DNA from: Turbatrix aceti
Lineage: Eukaryota; Nematoda; Chromadorea; Rhabditida; Panagrolaimidae
Direction: 5' to 3'
Assembly (NCBI GenBank): GCA_963969345.1
Contig: OZ017766.1
Span: 1,302,001-1,366,000 of the forward strand
Length of the DNA stretch: 64,000 bases
Made by a program: the position numbers and the translations under genes. Below, piece by piece: positions 33,273-45,165 of the stretch (position 1 is the stretch's first letter; the number at the start of each line of letters is the position of its first letter). The notes below the pieces were generated by a model. That model was not told where the DNA came from. It did no database searches and saw only the letters and a list, made by a program, of their open reading frames with translations.

Positions 33273-33848
33273 CGCGAAGGTCTGAGTTTCCTGAATATAT
33301 GAGCAAATTCGCCGCTGCTGCTACGCGTGAATCACAAACAGACGTCAATGTGTCATGACAACATGTATCAGAATCAATGAAGACGTCGTCGATGATTCGT
33401 CTTGTTTACGCTCGATATAATGCACAAGCCGCAGCGACAGCGACCGCGGCGGTGTCGTCGGCAGCGGTGGTTGCTGTGGTAGTGGTAATCGACCAGCCTC
33501 TTTCAAACTCCTTTCTAGCTTGTTTGCAAAGAGCGTGGCGGGAGTACTGCATTGGTAGCAATTGTCTCGATTGTTGACTCAAATGGAGGACCAGGAGATC
33601 TCACGATCGGAGGATCTGAGTTTTTTGCTGGGGGTGGTGACGCTTTTGCGATGTGTTTTTTGTCAGCGTGGTTTTTAAATGTCAATATTACTTGATTGTG
33701 TTGAACCTTCTTTTCTTTAAGTTTGTTAGGTGCAAAGCCTGGAAGTAGATCCGATGAACGTTACCAACTCTCAAAGAAATCATTATCCAACCTAACAATT
33801 TATTTCACCATAAATTCCCGTTTTAACAAAAAAATAAACACAGTAAAG
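33273..33848. other. Gap between PGAP1 and the sugar-transporter gene
   Basis: It holds the PGAP1 upstream region and the 3' end of the transporter gene. An Ala/Val-rich ORF at 33377-33577 is low-complexity (GCG/GTG-rich) and is not accepted as a gene. Confidence 0.45.
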
Positions 33849-35770
33849 CTATTCACGTTTGTTGACAAAATCACCGTCAGCCAGCAGAGACCCGTTTGTG
33901 GTGGCAAATGTATACTTGGTAACGGTAACGGAGTTTTTTGACTTCATCGTCGGCGATACCGGTCTGATCGTCACGTGCTTGATGCCCGGCATCACTGCCT
34001 TTGTACATCTCATCATATAGGCTATGATCTCGTGAATCTCTTGGCCCTTGGTCTCTGGCAGGTTGTAATAGAGGTAGCAGAGGGCGAAGCTCGACGGTAT
34101 GATGTAGAGTGGCACAAAGGACCACGCTTGGATCCACTCATACATGGGTAGTGTGATAAAAGAGAAAAAAAAGCCGAGTAGCGTGCTGATTCCGAAAACT
34201 ATAGACTGCATGAGGGAGCGATAACGTTGGGGTGCTAGTTCGGAGGTGATGAAGTAGGCGATGGGGCCGAGAGCGCCTCTAAACTTGGATCAAATTAAAA
34301 CCATCTTAGGTACAATTGTTGGTTCCGGTTCACCCATAAGTAATGCCAAAGCCAATGAGGCTTCCAATACATCCGTAAGCATAGTTTGGATGCACGATAT
34401 CAGTCAGGCGATCAAAGATGATATAAGCCACAAGACATGCCATGTTTAGCATTCCGGCACCAAGCATCATTGGCCTTCGCCCGAATCTGTCAACGTAAAA
34501 GCTTCCAACAATCGATGCCAACAGATTACAAATTGTAAACGCAAAAGAAGAATACTGGGCTATTGGCTCGGAAAAATGACTTTCCAGAATGTCAGTTGAC
34601 AAGTAGGAAATCGGCCAGATGCCGTTGACAAGCGTAAGCGACATCACGCCGATGATAAGAGCCTTCCGGAGATGTGGTTGTGTCAAGACCTCTCCAATAG
34701 CACTCCCCAGCGGTAGGGAATACTTTTCGTCGCATTCCTTGAGGATATTAGATATGCTATCATCGTAGTTTTTTCTTGGGCCCTGATAGTACCTAAATTT
34801 TTCCCAAAATTTTAGTTCAGCCAAAAAAAGTTATCTTACCTTAGTGCTTCGATAGCAGCAGGACGATTGTGTTTGTGTAGGAGCAAAAACTTGGGTGTTT
34901 CTTTCAGGGGGAACATAATAACAATGGCAAGAAAACCTGGAAAAATTGCAAATCCCACGAGAAAGGTAAGGTTTTTGCCAAGTACACCGTTCAGACCCAT
35001 GCCCATTCCAACGACGTCCATAGCAATAAACGCGGTCTCACTGAGGAAGCTACAGACCCCCCGCATCTCTGTCGGGGTTGTTTCCTAAAATACATAGTGT
35101 TTGTAATCAAAAGCGCTTGCCCTACCTGTAGAAACAAAATAAGGGTAATAAAAGAAATGCCACAACTTGCAGAAGCAATGATTCGTCCGACAAAGTATAA
35201 TTCTGGGAGCTTTTGAACAATTCCAAGAGTACAACAAAACGTGCCGAAAAGACTGATGATGTTGGCGGCAATTAGTGAGGCTACACAAAAAGATTCTACT
35301 TATAAATGACATGAACGAAAATTAACCAACACTTTCGACCGTAAGTATCAGTAATATACGGGGTGACAAAGACACCGAAAAGGTATCCAATGAACCAAAT
35401 GTTCAGTATGAATGACCAAAGCCAGGTAAAATTCCACTCATTGATACCATCTGTGTTACCGCGCTCAATGTAGCTTTCATTTATGTAGTGCCGAAATGAT
35501 ACGTATGCTGTGTTCGGATATGAATTGGAATAGGCTTCCTCAAAGAACAAATCGGGTATACGGCTCCCTGATTAGCATTCATTAAAAATTTTGACTTACT
35601 TGAAAGTTCACAAGAGACGACAAGATGGTAGAAAGACAGATAATAAGCCTCGGATTTCCCCGAGGGGCCAACATTGTACTGCTATATTGATCCGCTATAT
35701 TGCCCATGTTGACTGTGTGCGATCGAACACCAGCCAAATAAGAATAAGTTTCTATTGGATGATCTTTCAT
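33849..35770 (-). CDS. SLC2/GLUT-like sugar transporter
   Basis: Twelve-helix facilitative hexose-transporter-type MFS protein. Minus-strand exons 35770-35600, 35538-35331, 35280-35126, 35084-34840, 34792-34334 and 34278-33849 give 555 residues. Family motifs in order: TM1 ILSSLVNFQ, YGRK in the loop after TM2, VGRIIASASCGIS, TPTEMRG, ETPKFLLLHKHNR before a YYQG segment, DRFGRRP in the second half, GPIAYFITSEL in TM10 and NLPETKGQEI after TM12. The donor after GRK (GTTGGT) and the acceptor TTTGAG at 35539 were fixed by phase and by family alignment; the latter is weaker. The usual QQLSG-type sugar-binding motif is not evident, so the substrate is uncertain. Extra 5' exons cannot be excluded. 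Confidence 0.87.
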
Positions 35771-37676
35771 GTATCCAAAGTTGTTTTTTGCATTTTTTGT
35801 ATGCTTTGGACTATTTTTTATGAAAACCTAAAATATAATAACAAAATCAGTGGTATTTTTTTCAACAAAAAGTTGATAACCATAAAAAAATTGATGGCCT
35901 CCAGTTGTAATAATTATGTATCGTCACAAAATTTGGGCACAGAATAGTTTATCCCTATAACGTAAAAAATGTCCCTGACGCTGATCTAATGTGTCAGAAG
36001 TCAATTCTTGGTTGGATGTTTCATGAGAGGGAGAGGGGGTTAAAGAACAAAGCAAAGTCACACAGGGTTCAGTTCTTTTGGATTGTATTGACATGACTTG
36101 TTATACATATGTATATAATGCACGCTCATCTGAACCAATATCATGATGATGTGATACAAAAACTATTAGATACACAAATCAAAGAATTATTCAATTGTGA
36201 GCAAAACTGTCAATGAATGTTGTTCTGTAATTTTTTGTGAGATCATACATCAAAGTCAAATATATTTACACATGTTACATTTACTATGAGTATATGTTGC
36301 GTAGCGTATAGTGCTTTTATTTTTTTATTTACATTTTATTTATTTCACCGCTACTTAGTGGTTAGTTATCATTGAAGCACAAAAAGTTCCCTATTTACCC
36401 GACAAAACTCCTTCAAATAGAGGAAAATCAAGGGAAAAAGACCAATTTGATCATAACTCTTTTTTGGCATAACGATGTGCCAGTATCTCGCATATCTGTT
36501 CTTCCCTATCAGATGCAGCTCTCCACGGTTTGGATTGTCTTATTTCAATCGGACAAGGCAGATAAAGGCCTGTGAAAATCGTTGACTAAAAATCTCCAAA
36601 ACATGGCACAAAATTAATATTTTTGGCTATCGATGGCTTGTTTGAAAACTCAAGACATGCCGGATCGAATTGTTTGTTATGCTGCATACCTACACAAAAA
36701 TTTAAGAACGAAAGATAACGTTATTATGAATTTTGGAGCCATGAATTGAATCTGATATCAGGATCCTATGAATCAGGTTAAGATTTCTGCAATCAATATT
36801 GTAGCATGATAGAAAAAAGCGTAATTATCGTGAAAAAGTACATGAACATTAGCCATCATATATTTTTCGATACCGTCAACTCCAAATTCTAGACAAAATA
36901 AAAATGTGGTCATAATCATCAGTTGAATAAAAAAAATGTTGCTCTGTTTAGTTTCAGTAATGATGTGGCAGCAGGTACGCAAGATTAGTCCGGTTTTAAT
37001 CTTCATTTTTCATCTGGATAACGCGGAGTCGGCGAAAGCGAATATTTCGATGATCAATAACATTGGCTCAACTCGGGTATGTATCACAATTTTTACATAC
37101 AAATAATGTAAAAAACAGACAGGTTTATAATTATTTGATTCGATGTTTGACGTTTGAAGTTCGGATGTTGCAACAGAACAGCTTTGATGATGTTGATCAA
37201 GATTGTTCCGCTCGTGCTCGAAAAAGTTTTGTGATATCATCTAAATGTTTATGAATGGGATTCATGTTTTTACACTGTGTCTAAAACGGGCACAAAGAAA
37301 TCTTAGGTGAAACATTAAAGGGGAGGCAGATTCATGTCAGAAATCGACGGCAATTTTGTAAACACTCAAAAAATGCATTTGCGTCCTTTGCTTTTTTTAA
37401 CCCTAAACAATCCAGAGTTTTGATGAGCAATTATGGTTTGTGGCCAGTGTGATTTGCCATCGACTTTTTGCAGCGCACCAAAATAAGTTTTCGAATTGGT
37501 CAAAAAATATAAAATTGTTTTGTAATTCGCGCGTTGCATCGGTTGACATTCATCACATATTGCCAAGGTTCATACCGACGAATCATCAGCATTTCAATGA
37601 GTTGGCGTTTTCTGAAGGAAATTTACGGCTCTAGAGCTTCCGTATTGCTTTTTGTTTCCGTTATCGGGAAATCATC
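35771..37676. other. 1.9-kb gene-free divergent region
   Basis: AT-rich sequence between the transporter gene (leftward) and UFSP2 (rightward). Short minus-strand ORFs near 36.8-37.2 kb show no domain or splice support. No repeats or RNA genes were recognised. Confidence 0.5.
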
Positions 37677-40600
37677 ATGACAACAGATGCAGTTACAAAG
37701 GTTTGTTTTATTAAAGGACGCGTCCGTTTAGCTTCGCGAGTTTCCCTCCCATCCTTCCTCTACTTTTGTAGTTCGATGACGTGTTATAGCGTGGAATGAA
37801 CTTCTCATGCTGGAGCAACTCCTGTGCGCGCTATTTTTGTTGTTACAAGCTCTGAACTCTATTCTCACTCGCAGTTTGAAAGCAATATGCGAATGCGCGC
37901 GAAAATGGATTTTCAAAAAAATGAAATATTGTTCAGCGCGCGTTGGCCGAATTAGTTGCAAAAAAAGGATTTTGGGCCAAATTTGAAAATTTTTACCTTT
38001 TCAAATTAGATTTGTAATTAGAATAATATTTGAAGCATTTTGATTTGTTTTTCAGAATTGTGGGACAATTTTTGATCAAAATCGAGTAGGGTTCGGAAGA
38101 AAAAATCCACGGATCTTCAAAATATAGATAGAAAGCTGAAAATTTCAGGGTAGACTAAAAACAAAATTTCCTTTCGAATGGCTTACTCAGTTTTTTGATA
38201 TCGATTCGATAAATGTTCGAAAAAACGGTTTTTTTCGGAAATTTGAAAAATTCGGAACTTTTTAGAAACTTGATCAAAAAATAAATATCACCAATCGAAG
38301 GAGCAGTATCTTTTTGATCTACTGTAAAATTTTCAGACATTTACCATATCTCGTGGGCATACGGTAGCGATTCTCCCGAACCCTACTTGTTTTAGCGCCT
38401 GAGGCTATAAAGTGAAGCACTACGGAACAAAGTGAAATAGAGCATCTTGTTAGAAATTTTTTGGCCTACAAAATGTTGTAACTCCTGAATTTTTATCTAT
38501 TTTTTTGGCTTCGCAATTTTCGTTCGCGCAACATACACTCATTTTTGGTACAAATTTTCCGAAAATTGAAATCGAAAAAGGGGGGTTCGGGGGAAAAATC
38601 GTTGTTCAGCGAGTTTTGGGATGTTATAGCACGAACCTCGACCTGGGATGTAAAAAGCCCTGTAGAATTCAAAAAAAATATTATTATGTTCCTAAAAATT
38701 CGAAAAAGTTCCGAAAAATGCTTCTTTTTTGAAAATTTGAAAATTTAGAAACTTTACGGTCCAAATGAAAATAAATAAATATCCCCATCGAATTTAGAAT
38801 TCATTTTTACTACTATACTGAAATTTTCAGCAATATTGCTTTCAAACTGAACGAACGGCGATTTTTCCCCCGAACCCCCCTTTTTCGATTTCAATTTTCG
38901 GAAAATTTGTACCAAAAATGAGTGTATGTTGCGCGAACGAAAATTGCGAAGCCAAAAAAATAGATAAAAATTCAGGAGTTACAACATTTTGTAGGCCAAA
39001 AAATTTCTAACAAGATGCTCTATTTCACTTTGTTCCGTAGTGCTTCACTTTATAGCCTCAGGCGCTAAAACAAGTAGGGTTCGGGAGAATCGCTACCGTA
39101 TGCCCACGAGATATGGTAAATGTCTGAAAATTTTACAGTAGATCAAAAAGATACTGCTCCTTCGATTGGTGATATTTATTTTTTGATCAAGTTTCTAAAA
39201 AGTTCCGAATTTTTCAAATTTCCGAAAAAAACCGTTTTTTCGAACATTTATCGAATCGATATCAAAAAACTGAGTAAGCCATTCGAAAGGAAATTTTGTT
39301 TTTAGTCTACCCTGAAATTTTCAGCTTTCTATCTATATGTTGAAGATCCGTGGATTTTTTCTTCCGAACCCTACTCGATTTTGATCAAAAATTGTCCCAC
39401 AATTCTGAAAAACAAATCAAAATGCTTCAAATATTATTCTAATTACAAATCTAATTTGAAAAGGTAAAAATTTTCAAATTTGGCCCAAAATCCTTTTTTT
39501 GCAACTAATTCGGCCAACGCGCGCTGAACAATATTTCATTTTTTTGAAAATCCATTTTCGCGCGCATTCGCATATTGCTTTCAAACTGCGAGTGAGAATA
39601 GAGTTCAGAGCTTGTAACAACAAAAATAGCGCGCACAGGAGTTGCTCCAGCATGAGAAGTTCATTCCACGCTATAACACGTCATCGAACTACAAAAGTAG
39701 AGGAAGGATGGGAGGGAAACTCGCGAAGCTAAACGGACGCGTCCTTTAATGGCGTGTGAATAACATTTGTCATCTATTTTAGAAAATTGATCAACTGCAG
39801 CTATCGCATGGCTTGTTGTTTGGCCCAAAAACCGTTAGTTCAGGCGAATTGCCCGCTGCTGCCACGCTGATTGCCTGGTTGCGGAGAGCTGAGGGTTTTG
39901 CTGATTTGAAACTGTTGGAGAGCTTTCTCCCTGCAGGTTTGCCTAATTTTTGCACTTCACAAGTTTTTTTGACTTTTAGGCATTTCTTACGTCGGATCAA
40001 CGGATGACACCAGCTTACAAGATGCTGAAAAACCCGCAGAAATGTCTGCATCCATTCCTTGTTCTGAAAAAAAGGTTTTCAAAGTTACGATCCCCATAAA
40101 CGTATCCGACGTCACCGCTGACCAAGTCACCGTTGCCGGGGACGACATTACGATCAGTCAGCCAAACGCGTCGACCGAGGCATTCACCATCGAGCTCGAA
40201 ACTTTGCCCGATGCCGATCCTGTTGAATCTGTGCTCAGACTTGCCATCCAGGTTCAGGCATTTGTCGCCAAATCACCCGTGACACCGGATGCTTTGACTC
40301 ACTCAAAGCTGTTCACTTTTTCCGACGTATCGCAGCCTTTTGTGGTACTCGTTAATAATGCGACATCGGAGCCCGCTCTCTCGAAAGAGTTGAAGCAGCT
40401 GGTGCCGACAAGTGTTACTCTTCAACTGCCGGGTGCGTTTTTTGGCGTACCATTTTGTTAGTGTTTTGTGCCTCACATTTTTGGGTCTTTGTTTTTCCAT
40501 TTGTTACGATACTTTTGTGGTTTTATTCTTTCCTTTATTGCATTGTTTTTTAGAATTCTCTACAATCCCGACCCCTGACTTCGGATCGTTGTTGATTAGC

Positions 40601-41206
40601 CCGCACAAAACGGTGCCGCACAAGGCGAAGGACCTCTACGCCGTCATCCAAAGCGACTACGCCTACTACCACTACATGTGCGACGGCTTCGACGACTCCG
40701 GCTGGGGCTGTGCCTATCGCAGCCTACAGACGATTTGGTCGTGGCTGCAGTTGAAGGGCCGTGCCCGACGACCTCCTCCTGACCACCGTGAGATCCAGGA
40801 ATCCCTCGTCGCATGCGGTGACAAGCAGGCCAACTTTGTCGACTCGCGTGGATGGATCGGGAGCTTTGAGATCTGCTACGTCCTTCAGAACCTCGCAGGC
40901 GTAGAATCGCGCACGCTATCGTCGTCGTCAGGCAAAGAGGTCGACGAACACGGTCGTGCCCTTGTCTATCACTTCCAGCACGACGGAGCACCCGTCATGA
41001 TCGGTGGCGGCTCGTATGCACACACGATCATTGGCGCAGATTACAACAGAAGGAGCGGGGAGTGTGAATTCCTCATTTTAGATCCACACTACACGGGCAA
41101 GGATACCCAGGCTGCCGCCGTCAAGGGAGGAGGCATCGTATGGAAGACCAAGAAGTTTTTCGATCCCAAGTCTCATTACAATCTGTTGTTTGTTACCAAT
41201 CCTTGA
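37677..41206 (+). CDS. UFM1-specific peptidase 2 (UFSP2)
   Basis: Cysteine protease that matures UFM1 and removes it from substrates. Exons 37677-37700, 39783-39936, 39980-40432 and 40554-41206 give 427 residues (human UFSP2 has 469). The C-terminal peptidase domain is diagnostic: DDSGWGCAYRSLQT holds the catalytic cysteine, GWIGSFEICYVLQ follows, GGSYAHTIIG has the histidine, and LILDPHYTG contains the Asp-Pro-His element. The N-terminal half (KIDQLQLSHGLLFGP onward) corresponds to the weakly conserved substrate-binding region. Exon 1 encodes only MTTDAVTK; its phase and the short residual intron support it. Intron 1 carries a 2,039-bp palindromic element. The next gene downstream is an inactive rhomboid on the same strand. 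Confidence 0.92.
37711..39749. mobile_element. Near-perfect 2-kb palindromic element inside UFSP2 intron 1, TTAA duplication
   Basis: Arms 37711-38601 and 38859-39749 (891 bp each) are reverse complements in exact register about 38730, with a 257-bp loop. Identical predicted peptides occur at 37728-37961 (minus) and 39499-39732 (plus), and at 38155-38340 and 39120-39305. I found only scattered mismatches (for example near 38120 versus 39338). Ends read TTAAAGGACGCGTCC, consistent with a TTAA (or TTA/TAA) target duplication. No transposase ORF exists, so it is non-autonomous; the superfamily is unresolved. Confidence 0.92.
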
Positions 41207-41762
41207 AATTTTTAAAAGATGAAAAAAATAAATAAATTATTTTGAATTTAAAAAAAACATGACAGAGTGAAAAAAAGAAAAGTAACAACGAAGAAAGGTA
41301 AACCTTGTGAATCGTAATTCACAAAAATACTTCCGCATCGCATCGATCAAGCAATCGTATTTTCAAAAAGTAACAAAATGATAACAAAAAGATAACATTA
41401 TGCTTTATTTTCTAACTCGCAACATGCAAACACCGATCGGCTGCGATAATCCCCCTTGCGCGCGCGCGTCTTTTTCATCGAAGAAAAGAAAAGGTAAGCA
41501 AAACGCCCGACGGTTGCACAGCGATCCTAGAGCATTTTGTTTCGTTCCTTGTTACGTACAGCCGGGTTCGTCTGCTAGAAGCTTCTTTTGTGCAATCAAT
41601 CGACGATTTTGTGCGTGGCTCTGACTAATCGGGTGCCAATCGTTGTCATCGTACTTTTCTCTTACGTACGTTTTTATGAATTTTTGTCAGTATGACTCAT
41701 CGCTGTGATCTGGATTGATAACAGTTTATTCGTTTCTTTCAGGAGTGCAGTGAGGTAGCTCA
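41207..41762. other. Gap between UFSP2 and the rhomboid gene
   Basis: AATAAATAAATT at about 41227 probably ends UFSP2 transcripts. A TTTCTTTCAG site at about 41742, 20 bases before the rhomboid ATG, looks like a leader-intron or trans-splice acceptor. Nothing else is seen. Confidence 0.5.
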
Positions 41763-44754
41763 ATGAATCGAGAAAGGACACCGCGTGGGCCAACTGGGTC
41801 GCCGAAACGCGTCAAATTTGATGTAAGTTTGTATATTACGTTTACTGGGTATATTTTACTCCTCATAAATCTGTGATCACAGTTTTCTGGCTGTTGGGGG
41901 GCTATTATTGACTAATTTTCTTTCCAACTTTATTACTTTACTTTTCATGGTCACATTTTTGTGCGTAACATTTTTAGCCGTATTTTGTTATTTCAAGTGC
42001 ATTACATAACATTTCAAAATCGGTCTTTTATTACTTTTTGTTATCGAATTCGTCTGAATATGATTTTTTGAGCTTCTTGTGTTATTTCACGCGAAAATTG
42101 ATAACTTTTTTGGTTTCAGGATAAGACCACACGCAAGCCAGCCAATCGATCTGTGTTCCAGAGAACAGCTAGTATACGGGAATTCACACGTGATCTGCTT
42201 ACCGGTGACATCGATGCCGAGGTATGGCGGAAGCGTCGGCTTCGTCACCTCAACGAGCAGTATGGTGTTACCGAAAACGTCAAAGATATGGTGCCCGAGG
42301 TTAAGACTGTCGCTGTAAGTTGTGTTGAAGGCTGCAAGTGTTGTTTTACGTTTACGCGCTTTCAGGTACCTTTTGTACGATCAGTATCCCTTGATCCAAC
42401 GTCAATACAGCGCACACAAGCGGCGCCACAGCGAACGCAAGCGGATAAGAGCGCCGTGCTGACAATTTTGAAGGACGATGTTTTGCGCTTTTGCAAGGGG
42501 TATTTTTGTTCATTTTCGGACGTTTTTGTAGGATTTTGTTGCAGATCGAAACTTCGAAACAAACCAAGCGCGCTGGTGAGCTGCAATCCGGCGTTGGTGT
42601 CGGATAATGTGTTCAGAGGCGACATCAGTGACATCAGACCGCCTCCTTCAAAAACGGAGTTGCTGCCAGAACCCAAACCAGCGATTGCCGGGAGTCCCGA
42701 CAGGCCTTTACCTTCGACGTCGGATGACGAAACGGTAAGCATGTTTACGAATCTTTTCGAAGTTGCGCGATCTCTAGATTTTTTGTCTCGTATTCAACGG
42801 ATGTTTGTTTGAATTTCTTTTCAGAACGAATCTGTGTTCGTCATGCCACTTCCCCCCGATCCTTCCAGTTTCGATCCCTATCGGCGATCTCCATCTCCTT
42901 ACAGAAGTTTTGGTACGCCGTCTTGTGACGTCCAAATGCCATCGAACCAAGAAGCCATCGAAATGGAAGACGTCTGTTGATTTATACGTTGTTGTTTTTT
43001 TAAGTATACTTTTTTCAGTTTGCGACATCAACATTCTCCTTCTACGGCGACTCCGATGCTGAAGACGGGGAAGCAGCCCCCGCCGCCCCGACCCCGGGTA
43101 CCACTTTTATCCGTAGTGCACCGGAACAACCGTGCCAGCGTTTTCTTCAAGATCGCCACCCCATTTTGAAGCGATTTGATAGGTTCAAGAAGTTCACTCA
43201 GAAGGTGACTGCTGCTTCTGACGATCGACTGATCAGACTCAAAAAGTACATCAATGATCGTTCTGTGGACTACAGGTTGGTTTTTTGTGAAAACGTTCCA
43301 AAGTTGCTAAATGTTATTGTTTTCATCTTTTTAGGCCATTTTTCACGTATTGGGTGATAACAGTTCAATTCTTGGTTCTGATGTCGTCTCTTTTTCTTTA
43401 CGGCTTTACTCAGATCGACATCAAAAACGTGTTCGACATCACTACGTATAAGGGAACCGTAATGACGACTGCCGTTACGCCCCGTGAAATCGAGTACTTC
43501 GAGATCAACAACGTCTGGCTTGGACCGAGGTTCGCGGATTTGGTGCAGATCGGCGCCAAGTATCGACCCTGCATGTACCGCGATGCCGGACTGCACGACC
43601 TCATCATGCGAGAGCGTGCCGAAGAATCGAGTGTCACCGGCTGTTGCATCAGCCCCTTTGGCTGCTATCAGACGTCCGAGTGCCCGTCGTATCTCGGCAA
43701 ACTCGTGCAGTACAGCAACTCCACGGGTCAGCCGAGACGAGTCGTCTGCGGACAGGATCCGCATTACTGTAATCAGGCGGACGTTGCTCCTTCCATGTGG
43801 ACCAACAACATCACCAAGTGGCCGGTCTGCAAACGGCGCCTCAAATCTCACGAGGAGCACATGAAGTGCTCTGTCATCTCGCGGCCGTGCTGCATCCAGC
43901 TCCAGGGCCAGTGCCGGATTACGACCAAGACCTACTGCGACTTCGTCAAGGGACACTACCACCCGAACGCGACGCTCTGCTCGCAGGTCTCGTGCCTCAA
44001 CGACATCTGCGGCATGGGAAGGTTTTCTAGTCGCGACGAGCCCGATCAGTGGTACCGGATGATTACCGCTATTTTCATTCACGCTGGGTACGGTTTTCGG
44101 ATTTTTGATTGGAATCAAAAATTTTGTTTAGGATCCTCCAGTTCATAATTACGTTTGCTTTGCACTTCTATTTCGTCATCAAATTTGAAAAGATGTATGG
44201 CTGGTGGCGAGTGGCAGTTATCTACCTCACCTGCGGTATCGGCGGCTACCTGGCCAGCGCCGTCTTCACACCCTACTGGCCGTCGGTGGGCCCCTTTCCC
44301 AGTCTTGCGGGCATCCATGGCGTCTTGCTGATCGAGGCATTCTACAACTGGGCGTACATCAAAACGCAGAATGCCCTGGCGATGCATTTGTTGCTGCCTT
44401 TGGTTTTTGTCGGCTGTGGCATTTTGCCCTTCGTCGACATGGTCAGCATCTTGGTCGGTCTCGTGCTGGGATGTCTTCTCGCTTACCGTGAGTTTATACT
44501 GCAGCGAAAAACTGATGTTTGCTTTTTGTTTAGCCATGATACCGTACATGAAGATGGAGAACAAGATCGGCCACTACTGCCTGACCGCTGCGTGTCTCGT
44601 TTCCTGTGCCTTGATTTTCCTCTTCCTCTCCAGCATGTTTTCGTCAGACGACCTCTCGCAATACCCTAGCCTTTCCTATCTCGCGTGCATCCCATTCTCC
44701 GAGCACATCTGTGATCACCAAGGACTCACCGTCAAAAGCTGGATTCCCATCTGA
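41763..44754 (+). CDS. Inactive rhomboid protein (iRhom-like)
   Basis: Membrane pseudoprotease of the iRhom branch, which in other animals controls trafficking or ER degradation of EGF-family ligands and ADAM17. Nine exons (41763-41822, 42120-42314, 42366-42499, 42545-42734, 42825-42971, 43019-43275, 43335-44087, 44132-44487, 44534-44754) give 770 residues. A cytosolic Pro/Ser-rich N-terminus of about 320 residues leads to PFFTYWVITVQ and the first TM helix. The long cysteine-rich lumenal iRhom homology region follows (GAKYRPCM, GCCISPFGCYQ, CCIQLQGQCRI, CSQVSCLNDICG). The rhomboid core then runs PDQWYRMITAIFIHAGILQF, YGWWRVAVIY and VGPFPSLAGIHG. The catalytic GxSG serine motif of active rhomboids is absent at the expected place, fitting an inactive member. 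Confidence 0.88.
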
Positions 44755-45165
44755 GTCGGTATAACTTCTGAAAATTGAAATTTGCAGTCGACGGTTATTT
44801 TTTTTGCTCTTCTTTCTTTTTCCATCTCATCTTTCACGCGTTACGATTGTCTCGATTTTATTAAAAATATTTTTTTTACATTGTTGCCATTGTTTTTTTG
44901 TAGATAAATGACGGGTTTTTTTGGTGCTCGAAGACCGGGGAGAGGGATGCGTTGTTTAGCCGTCCAAGAGCTTGAAAGAAGAACTTCTTCAGAGCGGAGT
45001 GGCCGATGGTGCCTCACAGTGCTGTCTGGCAATCAATCGGGGGCAGAGGTGTGCGTCATTCACACAACAACATTATGCAAAGCCATTCCATGCGCTTCTC
45101 ATCCACTGTGCTCTTTTGTTCAATCAGCACCGAATATTTTCTGTCCATTTGCCCGTATTTTTGTT
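44755..45165. other. Gap between the rhomboid and phospholipase-B-like genes
   Basis: T-rich sequence with no gene. ORFs here are short shadows that run into the next gene in frame; the signal-peptide start at 45166 was preferred. Confidence 0.45.

Noticed and set aside
33377..33577. Ala/Val-rich 66-residue ORF
   Set aside because: Low-complexity trinucleotide-rich DNA; no supporting signals.
37728..37961. 77-residue minus-strand ORF in the left arm of the UFSP2-intron palindrome (mirrored at 39499-39732)
   Set aside because: Its duplication simply reflects the palindrome; no domain, no start context and no transposase similarity.
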